64,000 nucleotides of DNA from Adiantum capillus-veneris (Eukaryota > Streptophyta > Polypodiopsida > Polypodiales > Pteridaceae): positions 140,594,241 through 140,658,240 of the forward strand of contig CM043945.1 in the NCBI GenBank assembly GCA_014529385.2. The letters run 5' to 3'. The position numbers were made by a program, and so were the translations under genes. How positions within the stretch are numbered: the stretch's first letter is position 1; the number at the start of each line of letters is the position of its first letter. The notes beneath the pieces were generated by a model. The model was given only the letters and a program-made list of their open reading frames with translations, searched no databases and was not told the origin of the DNA. Below are positions 12,401 through 22,460 of the stretch, piece after piece.

Positions 12401-12751
12401 AAGTTTCTCCTATGAGCGAAGTTTCTGCTCCAATTTGTGATTGTATCTGACATATTTTACCCATATTGTGTGAGCTATTTGCCCCATTGGTGTTGGCCCA
12501 AGATCTATTGTATCTAAACATGAGAAATTCTCCTCTTTTGAGCTGAGGTTTTTGGGTGTGTTTGTGTGTATCTCTCTGTGTGGAGTGGGCAAACGGATAG
12601 TCTCTCTACTTTCACTCCATAGGTGTGTTCCCTGTCTCGGCCAAGTGTGTTGTGTAAGCCGCGTGGTGCCCCATAGTGTGTGTGTATATACTTCCAAGAG
12701 TGTGTGTCGGGTCATTATAGAGGCGTTGTGTGTGTTTCCATCCCGCTCACA
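9450..12751 (+). repeat. Element A 3' LTR, interrupted by insert D
   Basis: The start (about 9,450-9,453) is set by the polypurine tract, and the end (12,751) by the 404-bp match to the 5' LTR. Between them, 9,780 to about 11,880 looks foreign (insert D). Without D the LTR would be about 1.2 kb. The last 404 bp (12,348-12,751) are certain. The piece at about 11,880-12,347 is inferred by continuity only. Confidence 0.65.
9780..11879 (-). mobile_element. Insert D: J/M-family LTR fragment plus unassigned sequence
   Basis: The first 400 bp resemble the LTR at 54,756 onward. The motif CTTGCCAGGAAGGCACCGGG here matches CTTGCCACCAGGAAAGCATC there, and its reverse complement appears at about 61,615-61,640 in element M. 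Later matching text includes TATCATGGGTAGGAT(A/T). The element would point to the minus strand. From about 10,190 to 11,879 I recognise nothing; short frames (10,186-10,545 minus, 10,560-10,871 plus) have no domain. The right boundary is not fixed. Confidence 0.5.
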
Positions 12752-14340
12752 ACGTGTACAAAGTAGCGTTTATATGCATGGTCATATGTACAACAGGATG
12801 TAAATACATGCATTCAAGAGCTTTTCAAAGTGTTTTCAAGTTCAAAAAAAGGTGCAATGTGTGCACATTGTAAATATGCGTGCTTGCGTGTCGGCACTCG
12901 AGCATACGTACATGCCTGGATAGGGTATCGGGGCCTTGGATATGATTCTAGGTGGCTTATTTTGGCTCTAGATAATGTGTTTGAGCTTTCTAGAATGTAA
13001 ATAATGCAAGTGACAAGTGTGGGTACTCTCATCTCGCTCGAGAAGTTTGACACATGCGGCAACTGTCTATTTGCGGCGCCTGATTTGCGGTGATACGTGC
13101 ATCGCCCTAGAAGTGGTCAAAAATGGAATGTGGGGATGTGGAAATGTGATTTGGGTATTGAGGATCAAGCGTACAAAATTTGGTGAATTTTGGAGTCCGT
13201 TAGGGGGTTTTCCTTCGAAAAACGCCCCGCCGGGGGTCAAAACTAAAACTGGGCAAAAAAAGGTGTGAAATAGGTTAAACTTTCCACATCACTCACGGTG
13301 CCATGATGGTCCAGGCTGAGGGAGGACTTTAGAAGAGAAATATCAACACTTTCACCCCTCTGTGTGTGGGAGGAAGCAGGGTCCCTCCAGGTGGTCTACT
13401 GCAGTCCCGTTGCGTTCGCGTCCTGCTTTCGAGTGTGTGGAGGAGTGAATGAGATCTTTCTCTCTTCAATTTTGCACTTGGGAGAGTCTATGGGAGTTCT
13501 GAGACTTCTATGGATGTGAGTGTGCAAGGAATTGAGGGAAGGAGGTGCGGCTTTATGCAAGACTATGTGACCCTGTATCGGTGATATTAGGGTTGGCACT
13601 ACTCCAAAGAGTCCAACAGAGTGGAGTTTGGTGAAGCTTTTGCAATGGTTTGAAAGTGGCCTTTTGTGGCTGGAGTTTTTGGTTTTTTGATGGTTTTTCT
13701 TGTATATTTTGGTCACCATCAAGCGTGATTTCAAGTGTTGATCACCTTGACTCACCTTGTAGTGTCTGCGGGCATGCAAGGGCTTGTAGGTCGAGGCGTT
13801 TGGAGTTTGAATTGAGCTTGTGGGTAGAGTTTTCAGGGAGCTTTTGAGTGGTAGTGAGTGAGGTGAGGAATTCAAGTAAATTCCTTGTGTTGTGTTGAGT
13901 TGTCTGGGTGTGTGAGTGTGCGCACGACATCTTTTGCTCCATCAACGCCTAGGGAGGCCTTTCTTCCTTGCTTCATGCTCCACAATGGACACGACCCAGC
14001 TTAAATACCCTCGCTGCCTAGCGACCTTCAATGTATGTGGGAGGATTCTGCACCATGTGGCATCCCTACAGGAATCCACCCTTTGAACCCCTTTGAACCC
14101 CCATTAAAGCCTCAAAAAACCTCCCTTTTTGAACCACTTTCAAGCAAGTGTATCTTGCTGCTCCTATGCCTAATACCTGAGCCGTAAGATCCGATCGAAA
14201 GCTTGTATTGTCGGCTTGGTTCAACATAATCCCCGTTGCCTTTTTCGACTTTTCTGGGCCCGGAATCCGAGGCGACCAAAACTTAAAAGAATCATTTGCA
14301 ACCACTTCACTCTCAACTGTTTCAGGCTTCCCTAGGCCGT
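12752..14340 (+). repeat. Element B 5' LTR, truncated at both ends
   Basis: From 12,753 (CGTGTACAAAG) it matches the 3' LTR from 19,649 onward, about 93% by eye, with long exact blocks. It lacks the first 22 bases of the 3' copy (19,629-19,650), exactly where element A ends. At about 14,340 the match stops, whereas the 3' copy continues for another 600 bp or so. The end of the LTR, the PBS and most of the leader have therefore been deleted. The frames at 13,396-13,945 on the minus strand are LTR and are repeated at 20,310-20,859. Confidence 0.85.
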
Positions 14341-14387
14341 AACATGATCTGGAATTACTCACGCAAGGGAGAAGAAACTTCAAAGGG

Positions 14388-15225
14388 ATGGCGTATAGTC
14401 CGCGAGTGTTTACAGGGAAGGAGGATGTGAAGGATTGAATTGCGGACTTCGAGTGGCATACGCTTGGTATGCACATTGTGAGTGATGAAGCCAAGCTTTA
14501 TGTATTTCCTCTTGCGCTCAAAGGAGAAGCTCGGGAGTGGTTTGAAGGTTTAGAGGAAGAAAAAAAGCAAACATGGGAGCAGGTGAAGCTGGCAATTCTT
14601 GACAGGTTTGGAAAGAAACTAACCGCAACAGAAGTGACAACAAAATTGAGAGGTTTGTAGCAAGATGTTCATGCTAACTTTAAAGAGTTGTTGCAACACT
14701 TCAAAGGGATTTGGGTTCAATTAGAGGCGGCATCCCAAGTACCTCCAGGGGATTTCTTTAAAGTGCGTCAGTTTATGGATTGTCTCCATCCAAGTTTAAG
14801 GGAGAAGGTCGATCAGAGGAGCCTGCTACATTTGAAAGAGCTCTGGAAATTGCCGAGGCCAAGAGCAAGAAGATCAAGAGAAGGTGGGAGCAAGGCCTGA
14901 CACATACTGAGCCAGTTGTGGTGCAACCAATGGTCCCAGTGACAACGGATGATAGAGTGGAGCGAGTGGTTCAAGGTCCAGATCCTGTTACGGCCTGGAT
15001 TTTGCATGATCTTGCTGGTTAGTTGTGCAAGAATTAAGAATTAACATAATGAATAGGAACCAAAGAGAGGAGCGGCCAGCTGGGAGAGGCAGGGGACGAA
15101 GGCTACAAGGTAGATGCTACAATTGTGATGAAGAGGGTCATTACGCCCCTGATTGTCCTGAACCACCAAGGGAGAGAGGAGGGATATACCCCCTATATGG
15201 ACGTGGCCGAGGAAGAATAGAATAA
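14388..15225 (+). pseudogene. gag: Element B gag with zinc knuckle, broken
   Basis: The start ATG at 14,388 gives MAYSPRVFTGKEDVKD, parallel to the A and E gag starts. In-frame TGA (about 14,436) and TAG (14,658-14,660) interrupt the core (KLYVFPLALKGEAREWFEGL). The frame shifts near 14,815 and again near 15,022. The zinc knuckle CYNCDEEGHYAPDC (CX2CX4HX4C) is at about 15,117-15,158, preceded by an Arg/Gly-rich RNA-binding stretch. It ends at a TAA at 15,223. It would encode the particle coat protein; this copy cannot. Confidence 0.8.
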
Positions 15226-16114
15226 AATCATCAAGAACGGGCACTAGAAGCACCACCGCCGCAACAACAACTGCAACCGTTGCGGCCTGCAAATGGAGAA
15301 GGTAGGGCTATTAACATCATTACCCTTGAGCATCAAGATGTGGATGTTTTAGCCAATAAGAGAGCTAGGCATGATAGGGAGAGAGACAGAAGAAGAGAGG
15401 GAAACAAGAGAAAGGAAAGGAAAGGCTAAGGTAGAAGACAAACCAAAAAGTAGCAAGAGGCAGCGAAGAAGGAAAATTGGTCCAAAGGACTACCTCCTTG
15501 GCCAAGGTGTTGAAGACTATGATATTGTCGACGACATACGAAATCAAAAGGCAAATATATGTTTTGGTCAGTTGGTGGCTTTGAATGCTAAATTGAGGAG
15601 GCAGTGGACCAAGTGTATGAGTACGCGGCTCCCGCTCCCTTCCAAGAAGGAAAAGCATCAAAGCATGGTGTCATCTTTGAGGGTTGGTCACCCAGTGGCT
15701 ATGGTGCCAATAGTTGAAGCTATGCTGGGAAAGAAGACGGAAGTGCAAGCATATGTGGATGGTGGTTCCCAGGTGTGTGTCATGACCGAGGCTATCATGA
15801 AGGAAGCAGGCGTTAAGATATCAGTGAATGCTTCGATCCGTATGAGGATGGCCAACCACAAAAAGGCAAGGTGTCTTGCAATAGCTGACGATGTGAAGCT
15901 AAAAGTCTTGGGGATTGAGTGCTTGGTTGATTGCTACGTGATGCAAGCGGGTGAGAATGCGTATCCAATCATTTTAGGGAGGCCATGGCTTATAACCCTT
16001 GGTGCTAAGAAGGATTGGGGCACGGGCTTGATCACCATCCCTGACAAAGAGAAAGGAGGGACCATTGTCTACAACATGAAGACACATGAGAGCCGTACAC
16101 AGCCCCTAGTGTAG
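15226..16114 (+). CDS. PR: Element B protease region (retropepsin-like)
   Basis: An open frame of 247 codons from 15,371 starts with a very charged Arg/Glu/Lys linker. It then has a segment around KANICFGQLVALNAKLRRQW that has counterparts in elements E and G. The active-site region is YVDGGSQVCVMTEA at about 15,752-15,793, and the distal motif is IILGRPWLITLG at about 15,969-16,004. The catalytic Asp is present, followed by Gly-Gly instead of Ser/Thr-Gly. The frame ends in TAG at 16,112 inside a perfect 79-bp duplication. The protein would cleave Gag-Pol during particle maturation. Confidence 0.8.
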
Positions 16115-16235
16115 ATGCAAGATACGGATTTGATAGAAACCACATCATACGATAGTGAAGACACATGAGAGCCGTACACAGCCCCTAGTGTAGATGCAAG
16201 ATACGGATTTGATAGAAACCACATCATACGATAGT
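16078..16235 (+). repeat. Perfect 79-bp tandem duplication inside element B pol
   Basis: Bases 16,078-16,156 are repeated without a mismatch at 16,157-16,235 (GAAGACACATGAGAGCCGTA starts each copy). 79 is not a multiple of three, so the copy shifts the reading frame between protease and reverse transcriptase. Perfect identity points to a recent event or an assembly artefact. Confidence 0.95.
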
Positions 16236-17790
16236 GATGCTTCGTCTACATCACCAGAAGAAAGTGTAGAGGAAGGCTTGATGCAATTATGTCCTGATCT
16301 TTTTGGGATAAGTGTTGAAAAGGAAGCATCGATGCATGATGTGAAGGTCAAGGAGGAGAAGGATAGTCCAAAAGCAATTGTAGAGCCTGCCAAAGTGAAT
16401 GTAAGGAGCATGCTATGAGTGGACTTGACAGAAAAAGAAAAAAAAGGAGTATGAAGACATGTTCAAGGAATTTCCAAAGCTATTCGCCACTGAATATACA
16501 GAGTTGCAAGGAGCTAAAGGAGTCGAGCATAGAATCAATCTAAAAGAAGGTGCCAAGACAAAGGTTCAAAAGCTTAGGAGATTGGGGGTCATTCATGAGA
16601 AGGCACTTCATGAAGAGGTGACGAAGCTTTTGGAAGCAGATTTCATCTTTTGAGTGGAGGAGTCTGAATGGGTCTCTCCTGTTGTTATTGTGCCCAAGAA
16701 GAACGGAAGATTTAGGATATGTGTCGATTTCAAACCTTTGAATGCTGCCACAAAAAGGAATCATTATCCACTACCCTTTCTATATGAAATCCTCAATCAG
16801 GTTGCATGTCATGAACGTTACTCAATCATGGATGGATTTTCTGGCTACTTTCAGATCTTGATAGCGATTGAAGATCGATTAAAGACGACCTTCATTACTC
16901 CTTGGGGTTGTTTTGCCTACAAAAGAATGCCTTTTGGGCTGGTTAATGCATATGCTACCTTCCAAGGATGGATGAATAGAGTGTTTGGTCCCTAATTGCG
17001 TAAGTTCATTCGTGTTTTCATGGATGACATTGGGTGTTATAGCTCAAGGGTCACACATTTGGAGAAGTTGAGGTTGAGTTTTAAAAGGCTTCAACAAGAG
17101 GGTGGACAACTCAACCCAAAGAAGTGTAAGTTTGCTCATGTCAGAGTCCATTTGCTAGGACATGTGGTTTCCCATAATGGAATAGAAGCTGACCCAGAGA
17201 AAGTTAAGGATTTGTTGCTTATGAATCCGCCCAACAACACAAAGGATTTGGCATCATTTGTGCATGAGCTCAGGTACTTGTCACATTTTTTCTGGATGCT
17301 ATGTCAGTATGTGTATCCTCTCCAGAAATTGAGACAAAGAGTTCAAGGGTTTGAATGGAATGAAGACATGCAACAGGCTTTTGATGGAATCAAGGAGGTA
17401 TTGTGTGCTTTACCAACAGTGAGTCCTCTTGACTTGCAGTCGATTTTCTATGTATCTATTAGTGTGGGGTTAGTAGCTTTTGGGTCGGTTCTCTTACAAA
17501 AGCAAGGAAGGAACTTCAAGCTAGTTTATTTTGATAGCAAGATGAAGAATGTAAGCGAGTTCTCCTATACGGAAATGGAAGAGTGGGTATTCGCCTTGGT
17601 TCTTGCTTGTCGTAGGTTCAAAACCTATCTGCTGTTGCCCCAAAAGTTCTATATGCTGACCACATCGAATCTTTTTCTGGATGTAGTACAACATTTAAAG
17701 CCTAGCAAGCGCATCTTAAAGTGGACTTTGGAGCTTCAAGAGTATGAGTTTGAGTTTAAAGTGGATCATTCTATTAAAGCTCACTTGGCA
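16236..17790 (+). pseudogene. RT: Element B reverse transcriptase and first RNase H, broken
   Basis: The RT spans three frames: up to 16,653 (VEHRINLKEG, KVQKLRRLGVI), 16,654-16,995 (WVSPVVIVPKKNGRFRICVD, PFGLVNAYATFQ), and 16,996 on (FIRVFMDDIGCYSS, the polymerase catalytic D-D). TGA at 16,651 and TAA at 16,993 separate them, and a shift lies in an A-run near 16,440. The connection region and a Ty3-type RNase H follow (about 17,420-17,790; FDSKMKNVSEFSYTEME is typical of its middle). The enzyme would copy the element RNA to DNA in the particle. Confidence 0.85.
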
Positions 17791-18387
17791 GACATAGTGG
17801 TACATAAGGGGGGGGAGCTTCCATCTTACCCAAGGGTTGACAAGGATGATCATGAAGAGGAAGTAGATATTACATATGCGTATACAATGATGTTTGATGG
17901 TGCATACAGGAAAGTTCTTCAAAAGGCAAGTGGTGGGGTAGTCATTAAGAACCCAAAAGGCGATGTAATCTTTTCTAGAGCTACAATCTTGATGAAGCTA
18001 AAAGTAACAAACAATGAGGCCGAGTATCTCACGCTTTTCCTTGGGTTGAAGCAGTGTGTTGAGTTTGGACTGAAGAGGGTCATTGCAAAAGGGGATGCAT
18101 TGCTAGTCATGAATCAATTGATTGGTTTGTGGAATGTTAAGAAAGACAATTTGAAGAAGTGGTTCTATGGCATCAAGAAGCTCTTGCATGAGTTTGAGAA
18201 GATACAGTTTAAGCATGTTCCTCGTGAGCAGAATAAAGAAGCTGATGAATTGGCTAGGGACAAGTTGGATACCTTGGTAGCTCCTTTAAAGGTCAAGGAA
18301 GCCTTGTATGCAGGAAGGGAATCATTGCACGATGTAGAAGTATTTCTTGGTAAAGGGCAATGTCTAGAGGGCATGTCAAAGGTTTGA
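17791..18387 (+). CDS. aRH: Element B second (archaeal-like) RNase H domain
   Basis: In the same open frame as the RT C-terminus (16,996-18,387) a second RNase H follows. It has MMFDGAYRK (first Asp), KVTNNEAEYLTLFLGL (Glu), IAKGDALLVMNQLIG (Asp) and HVPREQNKEADELAR (last His/Asp region). All acidic catalytic positions appear to be kept. An extra RNase H after the Ty3 RNase H is the hallmark of Tat-lineage plant gypsy elements. It is thought to replace or support primer removal and strand transfer. The frame ends in TGA at 18,385. Confidence 0.85.
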   Translation, partial: DIVVHKGGELPSYPRVDKDDHEEEVDITYAYTMMFDGAYRKVLQKASGGVVIKNPKGDVIFSRATILMKLKVTNNEAEYLTLFLGLKQCVEFGLKRVIAKGDALLVMNQLIGLWNVKKDNLKKWFYGIKKLLHEFEKIQFKHVPREQNKEADELARDKLDTLVAPLKVKEALYAGRESLHDVEVFLGKGQCLEGMSKV

Positions 18388-19531
18388 CGTAAGAGGATAG
18401 TTGCAAAAGTAAGAAACTACACATTGGTAGGTGAGGATCTCATGCTTTATGGAAAGGATAGCATTTTGAGAAAAGTGCCGTACAAAGAAGAGATAGGCTT
18501 GATTTTGGAGCACTGCCATGAAGAAACAGGCCATCAAGGCAAGGATCAGGTTGTCTTTCGTGTTTTAAGAGCAGGTTACTGTTGGCCCTCTATGATGAGA
18601 GATGCTTATTTTTGGTGCAAGTCATGCCATGAATGCCAAGTGTTTGCAAATCGGAAGCTTTTGGCTGAGGCTCAAAAAGCTACAATGTCTTTTGATGCAT
18701 TTGCAAAATGGGGAGTGGATGCTATAGGTCCAATGCCGAGGACCAACAATGGCAAACAGTATATCCTTGTGGCTGTGGACTATTTGACAAAATGGGTCGA
18801 GGCAAGAGTAGTAAAAGATGTAACAGCAGGAAGAGTGGCCTCTTTTTAATATGAACAAGTGTGTTGCAGGTGTGGAGCTCCTATGGTTATCATTTCTGAT
18901 CGTGGACCATGGTTTAGGGGAAAACTTGTTGCTGCTCTCATGGAGAAATTGAAAATTTAGCATAGGCATTCTTCTCCTTAGTACCCACGATGCAATGGGT
19001 TGGTTGAGAACTGCAATTGTCAAATTGTGAAGATGCTATCAAAGTATGCTAGAGAGCATCCTAAAGAGTGGGACTTGGACTTGGAAAAGTGTTTGTGGGC
19101 TTATAGAACTGCGTATAGAGTGTCAAAACAGTTTACACCATATGAACTTGTTTATGGAAAAGAAGCTCTTATGCCCATACAAGTGCAGTTGGATGCCTTG
19201 AAGTTTTTGTGCAGAATGCAAGGTGAGCATAATGACAAGTTGCAAGAAAGAATTCTTTCTCTAGAGTTGCTGCGAATGAATAGAGAGAAAGCTAGTGATT
19301 ATTATCTTCAACAAAGCAGAGACAAGGATGGAGAAAATGAATAAGAGGCTGCCGGAGAAAGAGATCAAAGAAGGAAATTTGGTGATAAAGTATGATTCTC
19401 GCTTGAATTTTACTTTTCAAAAGAAATTGAGGGACAAATGGTTGGGTACATACAGAGTGAAGCATGTATTTTCTAATGGCACCTATGAGTTGGAAAAATT
19501 GTCTGGTGTGAACGTTTGCGCTACAGAATAA
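18388..19531 (+). pseudogene. IN: Element B integrase, broken
   Basis: The zinc-binding N-domain is intact (HCHEETGHQG then WCKSCHECQ). The catalytic core has WGVDAIGPMP (D), VIISDRGPWF (D) and NGLVENCNCQ (E). Stops at 18,847 (TAA), 18,958 and 18,979 (TAG) break the core. The C-terminal region (19,000-19,344 and 19,295-19,531) keeps GNLVIKYDSRL and KLRDKWLGTYRVKHVF, resembling the GPY/F module. The protein would insert the DNA copy into the chromosome. No chromodomain follows. Confidence 0.85.
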
Positions 19532-19615
19532 ATGGTTATAGACTCAAGAAATATTTTTCAAGGGATGTGGTTCCAGATGCAAATAGTCTCTTGGTTGAGC
19601 ATAAATGCTCTACCT

Positions 19616-19628
19616 AGAGGGTGGGCAA
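19616..19628 (+). promoter_or_regulatory. Element B polypurine tract
   Basis: AGAGGGTGGGCAA lies directly before TGATGATAGACC, the likely first bases of the 3' LTR. It would prime plus-strand DNA synthesis. Confidence 0.6.
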
Positions 19629-21877
19629 TGATGATAGACCGCTTTTGGCGTGTACAAAGTAGCGTTTATATGCATGGTCATATGTACAAAAGGATGTAAA
19701 TACATGCATTCGGGAGCTTTGCAAAGTGGTTTCAAGTTCAAAAAAAGGTGCAAGATGTGCACATTGTAAATATGCGTGCTTGCGTGTCAGCAGTCGAGCA
19801 TACATACATGCCTGGATAGGGTATCGGGGCCTTGGATATGGTTCTAGGTGGCTTATTTTGGCTCTAGATAATGTGTTTGAGCTTTCTAGAATGTAAATAA
19901 TGCAAGTGAAAAGTGTGGGTACTCTCATCCCGCTCGAGAAGTTTGACACATGCGGTAACTGTCTATTTGCGTGCCTGATCTGCGGCGGTGATACGTGAAT
20001 CGCCCTAGAAGTGGTCAAAAATGGAATGTGGGGATGTGGAAATGTTCTTTGGGTATCGGGGATCAAGTGTACAAAATTTGGTGAATTTTGGAGTCTGTTA
20101 GGGGTTTTTCTCCTCCGAAAAACGCCCGCCAGGGGTCAAAACTTGGCCAAAAAAGGTCAAAAAATGGTCAAAAAAGGTGTAAAATGAATTAAAAGTTCCA
20201 CATCACTGACGGTGCCGTGATGGCCCAGGCTGAGGGAGGACTTTGGAAGAGAAATATCAACACTTTCACCCCTCTGTGTGTGGGAGGAAGCAGGGTTCCT
20301 ACAGGTGGTCTAGTGCAGTCCCGTTGCGTTCACGTCCTGTTTTCTAGTGTGTGGAGGAGTGAATGAGAGCTTTCTATCTTCAATTTTGCACTTGGGAGAG
20401 TCTATGGGTGTTCTGAGGTTTCCATGGATGTGTGTGTACAAGGAATTGAGGGAAGAAGGTGCGGATTTCTGCAAGACTATGTGACCCTGTATCGGTGCCA
20501 TTAGGGTTGGCGCTACTCCAAAGAGTCCAACAGAGTGGAGTTTGGTGAAGCTTTTGCAATGGTTTAAGAGTGGCATTTTGTGGCTGGAGTTTTTGTTTTT
20601 TTGATGGTTTTTCTTGTATATTTTGGTCACCATCAAGCGTGATTTCAAGTGTTGATCACCTCGACTCACCTTGTAGTGTCTGCGGGCAGGCAAGGGCTTG
20701 TAGGTCAAAGCGTTTGGAGTTTGAATTGAGCTTATGGGTAGATTTTTCAGGGATATTTTGAGTGGTAGTGAGTGAGGTGAGGAATTCAAGTAAATTCCTT
20801 GTGTTGTGTTGAGTTGTCTGGGTGTGTGAGTGTGCGCACGACATCTTCTGCTCCATCAACGCCTAGGGAGGCCTTTCTTCTTTGCTTCATGCTCCACAAT
20901 GGACACGACCCAGCTTAAATACCCTCGCTGCCCAACCACCTTCAACGTATGTGGGAGGATTCTACACCATGTGACATCCCTATAGGACTCCACCCTTTGA
21001 ACCCCTTTGAATCCCCATTAAAGCCTCGAAAAACCTCCCTTTTTTAACCAATTTCAAGCAAGTGTATCTTGCTGCTCCTAGGCCTAATACAAGAGTCGTA
21101 TAATCCGATCGAAATCTTGTATTGTCGGCTTGGTTCAACATAATCCCCGTTTCCTTTCGACTTTTCCGGGCCCACAATCCGAGGCAACCAAAACTTAAAA
21201 GAATCATTTGCAACCACTTCACTCTCAACTGTTTCAGGCTTTCCTTGGCCGTAGCTCGGTACTCGCAACTTAGAATCATGAGTCGTGACTTCTCATTGAC
21301 TCCACTCATCATGCTCTCCCTGCTTGAACCCTGTCAAAGCCTAAAAAATGCCAGATGGCACATTCTTCAATGCGGGCAAGTCTCAAACCTAGCCCTCGAA
21401 AAATCTTCAACTGATCATAACTTGCTATTCCGAGCTTTGATTCACAATCCGAGAAGGCAGACATGCCCTATAACTCAACTCTACACATGCGTCTATTGAC
21501 ACTTGCCTGGGCCACCTGTCCCTAGCTATCCTGTTTGTTGGGGATCTGCTAAACTTTCTAACTTTGAACTGCAATATCTTGAGCATTGGGGCTCCGTTTG
21601 ACGAGCCATCTCAACCGGCTTCTAGAGCACATTGAACACTACATTTTAGAGCACTGAATTGGCATTTTGGTCACCTTCACCTGTCACTCCAATTGAGCCA
21701 ACTTGGAGCTATTTTAGCCTAAAAAGCCGCATGGAGAATACACTTCTGCTATCCTTTGGCTGCCCGGGACCTTGGTACCTGCCCTAGCCTCCTACACTGC
21801 ACCTGGCTACAACTTCTACCTGGCATAAACCACTTTCTAGCTAGGACCGACTTTGACTGTACCAACACCTCGTGACA
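19629..21877 (+). repeat. Element B 3' LTR
   Basis: It follows the polypurine tract. From 19,649 to about 21,251 it matches 12,753-14,340. The rest (to about 21,877, where CTCGTGACA gives a CA end) has no second copy here, so the end is a guess. Minus-strand frames at 20,310-20,789 and 20,980-21,312 are LTR sequence. A TTAAATAC box at about 20,914 (also at 14,005) could serve as the TATA element. Confidence 0.75.
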
Positions 21878-22460
21878 TTCCTAATACTATTCTGCATGGA
21901 AGAGGATGAGGACGATAAAGGTGATTGGACAAACGAGACACACGGTCCTACCGAAGAGGATTATACCTACCTTGATGATGAGGATGGCGGTTTAGCCTTA
22001 GTGCTACCGATCGAGCTCTCCAACCTCCACTTACTTTGATCCTCATCACTCGAGTGATGGAGGGTAGGTAGGATCAGTACGATAGGAGTGTTTCTGTTTT
22101 AGAGTTTAGTGATTAGCAAAGTTCTTTTTTCCCACTAATGTGCCTCTGGAAGGTAGATGTTTGGTGGTGACTATTTTGCAGTTTGTGACTATATAAGGAT
22201 GCCTTCAAAGGACAACGACAATGCATGTTTACATGTTGCAACGGATGTTCTCCATTATATCAGGTGTACTACTTTCTTTTATCTATGCTTTCCACAGTTA
22301 TATGTTTACATCTTGTCATTTGAGTTTCTAATAATGCATAAAATTTATGAAGTTAGATGCTATAATTTTTTCAAACTTCTAGTACCTTGTTCTTCTCTTT
22401 GAGTTTGGTCTATTAGTTGTCTTTACGTAGGTAACACTCAGGACCTTAGGCTAAACTAGG
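21878..22460 (+). other. Unassigned segment between B and F, with exon-like stretches
   Basis: About 580 bp outside the recognised elements. A 47-codon acidic frame from about 21,897 (MEEDEDDKGDWTNETHGP...) runs to a TGA near 22,040. At about 22,186-22,252 a stretch flanked by TTTTGCAG and CAG-GTGTAC reads CDYIRMPSKDNDNACLHV and could be a small internal exon. I do not recognise either. This is the only place where remains of a host gene seem possible, and the evidence is weak. Confidence 0.25.

Noticed and set aside
13396-13945. 159-codon minus-strand frame, repeated at 20,310-20,789
   Set aside because: Both lie inside the LTRs of element B and show low-complexity translation.
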